Source: Bryobacterales bacterium (GTDB lineage Bacteria; Acidobacteriota; Terriglobia; Bryobacterales; Bryobacteraceae). From it: 46,725 bases of DNA. The stretch covers positions 1 through 46,725 of the forward strand of contig JADLBD010000285.1 in assembly GCA_020847975.1 (NCBI GenBank), written 5' to 3'. The number at the start of each line of letters is the position of its first letter. The first letter of the stretch is position 1. A program made the position numbers and the translations under genes. Positions 7,713 through 14,793 of this stretch are shown here, piece after piece. The notes beneath the pieces are model-generated. The model saw only the letters and a program-made list of their open reading frames with translations. It did not search any database and was not told the origin of the DNA.

Positions 7713-9887
7713 ATGAGAACGTATACCGCCTACATCAGAACGACGATGAAGCTCGTCATGCGCGACCGCGTGGTGCTCTTCTTCAACTACTTTCTTCCGC
7801 TCGCCTTCTTCATCGTCTTTGCCCAGAGCTTCGGCGCCGCGAAGGGAGGAGCCATCAGCCAGGTGATTACCATGGTGCTCATCCTCGGCGTGCTCGGCAG
7901 CGGATTTTTCGGCGCCGGAATGCGCGCCGTACAGGAGCGGGAACTGAACATCCTGCGGCGGTTCAAGGTGGCGCCCATTACACCGCTGCCCATTCTCGCC
8001 GCCAGCCTGGTGACGGGCCTGCTCAGCTACCTGCCGAGCGTCTTTGTCATCCTCGCCATCGCCAGTGTGTTTTACGGCATGCCGTGGCCTGAGCATTGGA
8101 TCGCGCTGATGGTTCTGCTATCCCTCGGGCTGGCGGCCTTCCGGTCCATCGGGCTCATTATCGGGGCGGTGGTGAACTCGATGCAGGAAAGCCAGATCAT
8201 CATCCAGATTCTGTACTTGCCGATGCTGTTTCTGAGCGGCGCCACATTCCCCATCAACGTGATGCCGTCCTGGCTCCAGGTGGTGGCGCAGTTCCTTCCC
8301 GCTTCCTATCTGTACACCGGCCTCCAGGGCATCCTCGTGCAGAACGACACGCTGATGCAAAACCGGGCCGCTATTGTGGCGATGACGATCACCATGATCG
8401 TGTCCACTTTCCTTGGGGTGAAGCTGTTCCGCTGGGAAAAAGATGAGAAGATGCCCGGATCGGCGAAACTCTGGGTACTGGCCGTGCTGCTGCCGTTTCT
8501 CCTGCTCGGGGGTTATCAGGCCTACAGCCGGGAGAACGTGGGCAAGGCGAAGATTCTCTACCGCGAAATGCGCCGCAACCGCGCGCTGCTCATTCGCGGC
8601 GCGCGCATCGTCACCGGAGACGGCAAAGACATCCCCAATGGCGCGGTCCTGCTCAAGAAGGGCAAAATCGAGCGCATCTTTGAAACCCCGCCGGGGGAAA
8701 AGGAGGTCAAGGCGGACGTGGTGGAGGCGGCCGGCAAGACGCTGCTGCCCGGCTTGATGGACGCTCATGTACACCTCATGCTGCAAGGCGGCGTGCTGCC
8801 CTCGTACAAGGACTTCAAGCCGGAGGAGTCCGTGGAGCGAGAACTCGCGGCGTATCTCTATAGCGGCGTCATTGCCGTGAAGAGCGCAGGCGACCCGCCG
8901 TCGCTCCTCGAACGGCCGAAGGCTCTCGTCGCCAAAGGAGAAAAGCTGGGGGCCGAGATCTTCGTCACGGGAAAGACGTTCACCGCCGCGGGCGGCTTCG
9001 GCACGGAGTATCTGAAAAGCATTCCCGAAGCGTCGCGAGCCATGGTGGAGGAGCAGACCCTCAACCTGCCCAAGACACCGGAGGAGGCGCGCCGTCAGGT
9101 GGCGGAGATCAAGCAGGCTGGGCTCGACGGAGTAACGATCCTCCTCGAAACCGGCCAGTCCGGCGCCCTGTTCAACCGCCTCGACCTCAACATAGTCAAA
9201 GCCATTTGCGGCCAGGCGCACGAGGATCATCTTGCGGTGGCCATACGGACCGGCGACGCGCGGGATGTGGCGGACGCCGTGGCGGCCGGAGCCACCGTCA
9301 TCGAGCACGGCTCGGCGCGTGACGCCATTCCCGACGAAGTGTTTGCCGCCATGGCCAAACAGGGTGTGGCGTATGACCCGATGCTTTCCGGAATCGAAGC
9401 AGCGCTCGAGCTAAGCGAGGGGCGCTCGACACTGCTGGACCGCACGCTGGTCCAGCAAGTGGCGCCCGAGGGCCTGATCAAGGCGACCAAGGCGCTGCTC
9501 AAGAGCCCGAAGCCCAGCCCGGTTACGCTCGACATGGACATCGCGGCCGGCAATCTGCGGCGCGCCTGGAAGGCCGGCGTCATTCTTGTCACCGGTTCGG
9601 ATGCGGGTAACTTCCTTCTTGTTCACGGACCCGCCATTCACCGCGAACTCCAGCTTTGGGTGAAGGCGGGGATTCCCGCCGCAACCGCGCTTCAGGCGGC
9701 CACGACAAACACAGCCCGCCTGTTCGGCATCGACGAACGCAGCGGCAGAATCCGGCCGGGCTTCGACGCCAGTCTGCTGCTGGTGGACGGCAACCCGCTC
9801 GAAGAGATCAACGCCACGGAGCGGATTTCCGCGGTGTTCTTCAAGGGCGAGCGCGTAGACCGCGCGGCGCTGTTCGACAAAGAATAG
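7713..9887 (+). CDS. ABC-2 type permease fused to an amidohydrolase (imidazolonepropionase-like) domain
   Basis: A 724-residue fusion. Residues 1 to about 245 are an ABC-2 permease with six hydrophobic segments. A seventh segment at about 250-270 (LWVLAVLLPFLLLGGY) follows, and residues from about 290 to 724 are a full-length amidohydrolase starting LLIRGARIVTGDGK. If the permease has the usual cytoplasmic termini, the seventh helix puts the hydrolase outside the membrane. The domain keeps His352 and His354 (DAHVHL), His532 (IEHGS) and Asp630 (TGSDAG). The metal-bridging Lys position reads GVTILLET, and the usual second His (VAVH) is Arg512 (VAIRTGD), so the metal site may be altered. The ATG at 7713 is chosen because the permease helix begins there, 1 base after the ATPase stop. 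Confidence 0.9.
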   Translation: MRTYTAYIRTTMKLVMRDRVVLFFNYFLPLAFFIVFAQSFGAAKGGAISQVITMVLILGVLGSGFFGAGMRAVQERELNILRRFKVAPITPLPILAASLVTGLLSYLPSVFVILAIASVFYGMPWPEHWIALMVLLSLGLAAFRSIGLIIGAVVNSMQESQIIIQILYLPMLFLSGATFPINVMPSWLQVVAQFLPASYLYTGLQGILVQNDTLMQNRAAIVAMTITMIVSTFLGVKLFRWEKDEKMPGSAKLWVLAVLLPFLLLGGYQAYSRENVGKAKILYREMRRNRALLIRGARIVTGDGKDIPNGAVLLKKGKIERIFETPPGEKEVKADVVEAAGKTLLPGLMDAHVHLMLQGGVLPSYKDFKPEESVERELAAYLYSGVIAVKSAGDPPSLLERPKALVAKGEKLGAEIFVTGKTFTAAGGFGTEYLKSIPEASRAMVEEQTLNLPKTPEEARRQVAEIKQAGLDGVTILLETGQSGALFNRLDLNIVKAICGQAHEDHLAVAIRTGDARDVADAVAAGATVIEHGSARDAIPDEVFAAMAKQGVAYDPMLSGIEAALELSEGRSTLLDRTLVQQVAPEGLIKATKALLKSPKPSPVTLDMDIAAGNLRRAWKAGVILVTGSDAGNFLLVHGPAIHRELQLWVKAGIPAATALQAATTNTARLFGIDERSGRIRPGFDASLLLVDGNPLEEINATERISAVFFKGERVDRAALFDKE

Positions 9888-9894
9888 GCTGGAC

Positions 9895-11154
9895 TCAAGC
9901 GAACTCCCAGGGGAGCGGAAACTCGAGCAGTTGGGCGATTTCCGCTGCGCTCACCTGGTAATCGCTGCGCAGGCGCAGGACGCCGCGACGCTCCCCTTCC
10001 ACTTCGAACCGGAACTCGCGCAGCAGACCGTTGGCGGAATAGCCCTCGAGCCATGCCATCACGAACTTCCGGCACTCCTCCCCGTTGACGAACCGCCGGT
10101 TGGCCAATATTGCCCGAATATAGTGCACGAATCGCGATGCCGGCAGGATGTACGGCAACTGCGCATACAGCAATGCGGACGCAGTGGCCGCCGGGTTGTC
10201 ATACTGCCTGGGCCGGTGGCACGACGGGGCGCGGAAAAACACGGCTTGGTTCCGCCCTTTCCAGGCGGTGAGCGGCACGAATCCCGACGTTGCCAGCGCA
10301 TGTTCCTGGAGGTCATCCCACGCGCACGCAGGAACGCAATCCACCAGTCCCCCGCCCTCTACTCCTGTGATCGCGGAACACCATCCATAACGGGAAAACG
10401 CCCGCGCGATCACCTCAGCCAAGGCGAAACTGCCGTGGACGGCCAACTCCCCCTCTCGAATCGGGGGCGCCACCAGCGCCAGATAGCGCGATTGTGGCTG
10501 GTCCCGCACCTCCCGCCACCGCCGCAGGTCTGCCTCTCCGCCCAGTTGGGCGAGTTTGCGATGATTCAGCGCCGCAGCCTCCTCCCACGAGCCGGCGCCG
10601 AACATTGCCGGCGCTACTCCGGCCAACAGCGGCGCATGAATGGCCGCGGCCACCTGCGCCAGATCTTCGAGCATCCTCATGTCGTCCGGGCCGAACCCGG
10701 CATCCATTAATAACAACCCGAACGGTTCGCACGGGCCGGCGCCGAATACGTCGTCATGCACACGCTTGAACAGGTAACTCTGATCGAAACGCCCCGCACG
10801 TTCCAGATCCTTGCGGACCTCCTCCCTGGTTGCGGACAAAACTCGGAACCGGACTCGAGGGCAAGCCTCCATCATTCGCGCCAGACGCGCCTGCCTCGGA
10901 ATGGAATCCACATCCACGAAGACTCGCGACGAGAACCGGGGCAGGGGCTCAGTTGACTGCCCGGCGAGATCGGTCACTACTCCCACCACAAACGGCAGTT
11001 CCCGTTCCTCAATTCCGGCCGCCCCAATGCGAGGATAAGTAATCCGTACTCGCTCCAAGGAACCTCCAGGCCCACCAAGTCTATCAACCAGGGAAAACCA
11101 CCGCGGATGGGGACAAGCGCTACCGGCCTTCGGACTCGTCCTCGAGAGCCACAA
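9895..11154 (-). CDS. Type VI secretion-like contractile sheath protein: TssB-like segment joined to TssC
   Basis: A 419-residue protein. After a 33-residue non-homologous extension, residues about 35-90 resemble TssB (RVRITY, ELPFVVGVVTDLAG, then PLPRFSSRVFVDVD). From about 98 on it follows TssC: RFRVLSATREEVRKDLERA, FDQSYLFKRV, EPFGLLLMDAGF, LAQVAAAIHAPLLAG, SRYLALVAPP, RYGWCSAITGVEGGG, LPYILPASRFVHYI. TssC's own N-terminal helices (the W-R-G-L-x-Y-L-V part) are missing. TssB and TssC are normally separate subunits of the sheath. No other type VI gene is in the window. The ATG at 11152-11154 overlaps the SH3 gene by 35 bases. A TTG at 11056-11058 with GGAGG 4 bases upstream would begin exactly at the TssB-like part and may be the true start. 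Confidence 0.85.
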   Translation of the reverse strand: MWLSRTSPKAGSACPHPRWFSLVDRLGGPGGSLERVRITYPRIGAAGIEERELPFVVGVVTDLAGQSTEPLPRFSSRVFVDVDSIPRQARLARMMEACPRVRFRVLSATREEVRKDLERAGRFDQSYLFKRVHDDVFGAGPCEPFGLLLMDAGFGPDDMRMLEDLAQVAAAIHAPLLAGVAPAMFGAGSWEEAAALNHRKLAQLGGEADLRRWREVRDQPQSRYLALVAPPIREGELAVHGSFALAEVIARAFSRYGWCSAITGVEGGGLVDCVPACAWDDLQEHALATSGFVPLTAWKGRNQAVFFRAPSCHRPRQYDNPAATASALLYAQLPYILPASRFVHYIRAILANRRFVNGEECRKFVMAWLEGYSANGLLREFRFEVEGERRGVLRLRSDYQVSAAEIAQLLEFPLPWEFA

Positions 11155-11827
11155 GGACCCAGCGCTTCTGCCGGAAAGCGAATTGCGCCCGGGGCATGAG
11201 AGGGCTCAGTACGTCCTTTTGGTCCACGAATCCGGCGTCTCCGCTTCCGGTTTGAACGGGGATGAAGGTGGAAAGGCCCTGGGAGCGGACGGGTTCCCCG
11301 ATGCGGCGCACAATATCGAAATCGAGCCTGGCGCGTATCTGGGACGTCGCGGATGGGCCTTCCCGCAATGCCACGTTCTCCCGTGCCACCACCAGGTGGG
11401 TGCGGCGGTTCAAATGGCGCGGGAAACGCCACACCACGTAGGGAGACAGATACAGGACAGGCTGCTCCCGGACAAAGCCGAGGTGAAGCATATCGGCCAG
11501 AGCGGACCACAGCGGCGTTTGCGGGTCATCGGGACGCCAGCGCTCGATGAACCTCCGCCAGCCCTGGTCAGTCTTCTCGGGACCCACCACCACCTCGTCA
11601 TCCACCAGTCGCCGAAGGGCTTTCCTGCTGTGCGATTCCACGGCCGAGCGGAGTCTGCCGGTGAAGGCCTGAAACGAAGGATCGCGGGAGGTTTCGTCGA
11701 CGGGATACAGCTTCGGTAACGGCTCCTGAGCCTTCAGTGCCAGGGGGAGCAAAAGGAACGTCCTTCGCAATGGCCGGTAATGGTGACAGCGAGGCAAGGG
11801 CGCTGTGTTACTGGATCCGCGACACAC
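11120..11827 (-). CDS. Exported protein with C-terminal SH3-like domain, function unknown
   Basis: A 235-residue protein that I do not recognise as a named family. The hydrophobic run FLLLPLALKAQE near residue 29 is a plausible signal peptide. If translation begins at the TTG at 11768-11770 instead of the upstream ATG, that run would sit right at the N-terminus. The middle (about 45-130) is rich in Arg and Trp. Residues about 145-205 (LVVARENVALREGPSATSQI, then GDAGFVDQKDV) look like a bacterial SH3 domain, which usually binds cell-wall material. It overlaps or closely precedes the TssB-TssC gene and follows the UroD-family gene on the same strand. Confidence 0.7.
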   Translation of the reverse strand: MCRGSSNTAPLPRCHHYRPLRRTFLLLPLALKAQEPLPKLYPVDETSRDPSFQAFTGRLRSAVESHSRKALRRLVDDEVVVGPEKTDQGWRRFIERWRPDDPQTPLWSALADMLHLGFVREQPVLYLSPYVVWRFPRHLNRRTHLVVARENVALREGPSATSQIRARLDFDIVRRIGEPVRSQGLSTFIPVQTGSGDAGFVDQKDVLSPLMPRAQFAFRQKRWVLVALEDESEGR

Positions 11828-12989
11828 GGCCGGTAATGTACTCCAACCGGTCCACCGCCGCGTCCGCCGTCACCATGTCACTCACGCCGAGGACGAGGCG
11901 GGGCCTGTGCCCGTGGCGTTCGATCAGCGCATCGATGCTGCGCCGGAATTCATCTTCCGGGGTGCTGTCCGGGCACAGCAGGGTGGATGGGATGCCGCCC
12001 CACACGGTGATGCGCCCATCGAAGGCGTCGAGGTATTCATCCAGGCTGAGCCTTGTCATGGGGTGCGGGCATACGGAATCGGCGATGTCGAAGCCGGCTT
12101 CGAGGTAGAGCGGAATCAGGCGGCGGTTCTCGCCGTCGGTGTGGGTCATCAGGTACTTGCCCTTGCCGTGCAGGACTTCGGCATAGTCCCGCAGTGCCGG
12201 CAGAATATGCTGCCGGAAGAATTGCGGATAGGTGATGGCGTCGTCATAATTTGCGCCGAGGTGGACAATTTCGGCCGGACCGCTGGCTCCGATCTCCTGA
12301 ATCATTTGGTACAAGGGCTGCATTTGATCGCATAAGCGGAAGATTTTTTCGGGATAGTCCGCCAGGGCGTAATAGAAGGTTTCCACGGTCATCAGTTCCT
12401 TGAGGATGTGGTGAATGGGGCAGGCGGTGCCGGCCAGCCAGCCGACAACCACTCCGCGCTCGCCCACCTCTTCGCGCCGGGCGAGGTAGCCTTCCCATTG
12501 GGGTTCGACTTCGAGGTTCTCGAAGATATAGCCCGCGGCGTCGAAGTCCTCTGGTTTGCGGATAGGGAGTTCCGTTTGCCAGGACATGGAAGCTCCGCCA
12601 TCGAGCATTTCTTCCGTGAAGAGAAACGCCGTGCGGAGGGCGCCTTTCGGAGTGTGGTATTCGACTACGGTCTCTCGCCCGGAGCGCGTCACGCGGCGTT
12701 CCACGTTGCGGAGGTGAATGCGGTAGGGGAGAGATCGGAGACGGAAGATACCGAGGCCGCGGTCGATCATGTCGTCTTCATCCACGCAGTCTGTGAAGTC
12801 GGGGATGGTGGCGTAGCAGCCGAAGCCGAGGCGATCGGCGATCTGGGGCAAAGTGAGCGGCTGTAGTTCGCTGGGGAGCGTTTTCTGGTGCAGCCGGGCT
12901 CGATGCCAGAAGTCCATCCGTGGGATCCAGGGAATACGATCCGGAACCTCTCCACGAATCGTTGCGAGCACGCGTTGGCGATCTGTCAT
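11808..12989 (-). CDS. Uroporphyrinogen decarboxylase (UroD) superfamily protein, methyltransferase-like
   Basis: A 393-residue UroD-superfamily TIM barrel, starting MTDRQRVLATIRGEVPDRIPW as methyltransferase-type members do. This superfamily includes true UroD and corrinoid methyltransferases (MtaA, MtbA, CmuA). Here the zinc-type motif H-x-C-G is replaced by HTDGE, and a Cys follows later in DSVCPHPMT, so zinc-thiol activation as in MtaA is doubtful. It is longer than MtaA-type proteins. It is divergent to an MFS carrier gene and 20 bases of its 3' end overlap the SH3 gene. It may act on a different substrate of the same pathway as the other two UroD-like genes. Confidence 0.85.
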   Translation of the reverse strand: MTDRQRVLATIRGEVPDRIPWIPRMDFWHRARLHQKTLPSELQPLTLPQIADRLGFGCYATIPDFTDCVDEDDMIDRGLGIFRLRSLPYRIHLRNVERRVTRSGRETVVEYHTPKGALRTAFLFTEEMLDGGASMSWQTELPIRKPEDFDAAGYIFENLEVEPQWEGYLARREEVGERGVVVGWLAGTACPIHHILKELMTVETFYYALADYPEKIFRLCDQMQPLYQMIQEIGASGPAEIVHLGANYDDAITYPQFFRQHILPALRDYAEVLHGKGKYLMTHTDGENRRLIPLYLEAGFDIADSVCPHPMTRLSLDEYLDAFDGRITVWGGIPSTLLCPDSTPEDEFRRSIDALIERHGHRPRLVLGVSDMVTADAAVDRLEYITGRVSRIQ

Positions 12990-13011
12990 GGTATGTAAAA
13001 CCGTTTAGGTG

Positions 13012-13018
13012 TAGTATA
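13012..13018. promoter_or_regulatory. Possible shared -10 region of divergent UroD-like and MFS genes
   Basis: The seven bases 13012-13018 read TAGTAT (13012-13017) on the plus strand and TATACT (13013-13018) on the minus strand, so one site could serve both directions in the 56-base gap. No convincing -35 box is seen on either side. Confidence 0.3.
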
Positions 13019-13045
13019 GCCCTGACCGCCATCGCGAGAACCGCA

Positions 13046-14314
13046 GTGATACAAGAAAAAAGAACAGCGCTTCCTACGGAGGCCAAAGTCCGAAATCTGG
13101 CGTGGTTCGTGATGGCCCTGCTGTTTCTCGGCTCGGTGGCGAACTACCTCGACCGCGCGGTGCTGGGCGTGTTGATGCCGTCCATCCGCCGCGATCTCGG
13201 CCTGACGAACACCGGTTATGCAATGGCGGTGAACGCTTTTCTGGTCACCTACACGCTGTCTTATGTCGCCGGCGGACGGGTGGCGGATCTGCTGGGCTGC
13301 CGCCGGACGTTCAGCCTGACGCTGCTCGTATGGTCCATAGCGGCTATGCTGCATGCGGCGGCGCGGGGCATCTGGGGCCTGGCCGGATGCCGCGCTCTGC
13401 TCGGGATCGGGGAGGGCGGCTACTATCCGGCGGCCATCCGCGGCGCCGCCGAGTGGTTTCCTCCCAAGCAGCGCGCCAAGGCGATCGGGCTGGTGTTGTC
13501 GGCCCTGAGCGTGGGCAGCCTCCTCACTCCTCCGGTATCGGCCTGGCTTGCGCTCGCCTACGGGTGGCGGGTGGCATTCCTCGCGACGGGGGCTTTCGGA
13601 TTGCTGCTGATTCCGCCGTGGATAGCGCTGCATGGCCGGATTCGCCGGGAGTTTGGGAGCGCGGATCCGGCGCCGGCGATTGCCGCGATCACGCAGGGAG
13701 AGGAAGGCGGCGGGCTGTCGCTTCAAGCGGCGCTGCGGTCGCGCTCGTATGTGTGCCTGCTGCTGGCGCGCGCCTGTTCGGATTCGGCGTGGTATTTCTA
13801 CCTGTTCTGGATGCCGGGGTATTTTCAGGATGCGCGCGGGCTTGGATTGGCCGCGGTGGGGCAATGGTTATGGATTCCCTTCCTCGCCGCCGGCGTGGGC
13901 GCGATTTTCGGGGCGTGGTCGAGCAGCGAACTGATTGAGCACGGTTGGGGATTGGACCGGAGCAGGAGAAGCGTCCTGGTGGTTTCCGCGGCGGTAAGCG
14001 CGGCGGGAGCGGCGACGTGCGTGGTTCCCGGGTTCGCGGCGGCGCTCGGGTTAGTGAGCCTGGCGCTGTTTGCGCACACGTCGTGGTCGTCGAACCTGCA
14101 TACGGCGATTACGGAAGTGACTCCACCGCGCCATGTGGCGGTGTTGTACGGTGTCACCGGGGCGGCGGGGACTTTGGGCGGCGTCGTCATGCAGTCGGTT
14201 GTGGGCCCGCTCGTGGACCGGTTTGGGTATGATGTGCCGTTCCTGCTGACGGGTGGATTGTATCTGACGGCCGCCGGCCTGGTGATTCGGGGGGTCCGCA
14301 TCCGCATGGGGTAG
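13046..14314 (+). CDS. MFS transporter, anion:cation symporter type (hexuronate/glucarate-like)
   Basis: A 422-residue carrier with 12 predicted membrane helices. The first helix contains SVANYLDRAVLGVLMPSI, the NY-x-D-R motif of the ACS family (ExuT, GudP). GRVADLLGCRR is the loop 2-3 motif and GIGEGGYYPAAI is the helix 4 motif typical of hexuronate carriers. The frame is open from 12920, overlapping the divergent gene; I place the start at the GTG at 13046-13048, which gives the normal N-terminus. It probably imports a sugar acid or similar anion. It is closely related in type to the carrier at 20003-21202. Confidence 0.88.
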   Translation: MIQEKRTALPTEAKVRNLAWFVMALLFLGSVANYLDRAVLGVLMPSIRRDLGLTNTGYAMAVNAFLVTYTLSYVAGGRVADLLGCRRTFSLTLLVWSIAAMLHAAARGIWGLAGCRALLGIGEGGYYPAAIRGAAEWFPPKQRAKAIGLVLSALSVGSLLTPPVSAWLALAYGWRVAFLATGAFGLLLIPPWIALHGRIRREFGSADPAPAIAAITQGEEGGGLSLQAALRSRSYVCLLLARACSDSAWYFYLFWMPGYFQDARGLGLAAVGQWLWIPFLAAGVGAIFGAWSSSELIEHGWGLDRSRRSVLVVSAAVSAAGAATCVVPGFAAALGLVSLALFAHTSWSSNLHTAITEVTPPRHVAVLYGVTGAAGTLGGVVMQSVVGPLVDRFGYDVPFLLTGGLYLTAAGLVIRGVRIRMG

Positions 14315-14318
14315 GCCT

Positions 14319-14486
14319 CTATGCAGGGGCAGTTGGCGTCTCCAGCCAGCCTGGCAGGACTGGTACCCGGTAGGTGACCTTGCCTTGTCTGGTCCGCAGC
14401 ACAAGCTTCGGGGCTTCGCCCGTAATCGAGTTGTCATAGACGCGCACGCTGTCGAACTCGCGAAGGATATCCGGAAGGTTCGACAA
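14319..14486 (-). pseudogene. C-terminal remnant of a zeta-toxin-like ATPase gene
   Basis: Starting right after an in-frame stop at 14487-14489, a 55-codon open stretch on the minus strand encodes a sequence with LPDILREFDSVRVYDNS, then GEAPKLVLRTRQGKVTYRV and PGWLETP. I read this as the C-terminal tail of zeta-toxin/ABC-type-ATPase proteins, where a V-x-V-x-D-N-S segment precedes the last strands. The P-loop half of the gene is missing. The stretch begins 6 bases beyond the stop of the antitoxin-like gene, as expected if an internal deletion removed the toxin's start and core. There is no start codon better than TTG. The family call is by pattern and tentative. Confidence 0.5.
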
Positions 14487-14492
14487 CTACGA

Positions 14493-14741
14493 TCATCCGA
14501 GGTCGCATTCGCTCCCCTCCTGCATGTCAGGAGGGAGTTGCGTATCGACCAAGTCGCCTTTTTCGTCAATGATGCCCATCGCCAGCAGGCGCGCCATCTC
14601 GTACTGCACCCGCTCCTGGAGTTTCTCATCGTCCCGATCGAGAGCCGCGTCGATGTCCTCGAGATCCTCGGCCACGGATCTCTGCCGAAGTTCCTGATTT
14701 GGGAGCGAGGCCATACCACTTTCAGCATATGAAACATCCAA
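14493..14741 (-). CDS. Small antitoxin-like protein (partner of a zeta-toxin-like ATPase)
   Basis: An 82-residue acidic protein. The middle, LEDIDAALDRDDEKLQERV, is helical and charged. The end, LLAMGIIDEKGDLVDTQLPPDMQEGSECDLG, resembles small proteins encoded just before zeta-toxin-like ATPase genes, which end in a similar L-P-x-D-M segment. The gene seems intact while its partner survives only as a tail directly downstream. An alternative start is the ATG at 14712-14714 (MASLPNQ). It would be the fossil half of a toxin-antitoxin pair, or a free antitoxin. Confidence 0.6.
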   Translation of the reverse strand: MDVSYAESGMASLPNQELRQRSVAEDLEDIDAALDRDDEKLQERVQYEMARLLAMGIIDEKGDLVDTQLPPDMQEGSECDLG

Positions 14742-14793
14742 CGAAGCGGCAACCGGCCCCGCGAGAGACTAACGGTTGAGGTGGTGATGGCCG

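Noticed and set aside
8118..9308. A 396-codon open frame on the minus strand
   Set aside because: It lies fully antisense to the permease-amidohydrolase gene, has a composition rich in Arg, His and Gly typical of GC-rich shadow frames, and shows no domain.
9895..11827. A complete type VI secretion cluster
   Set aside because: Only the sheath-like protein is recognisable. Neighbouring genes are UroD-like, SH3-like and ABC exporter genes.
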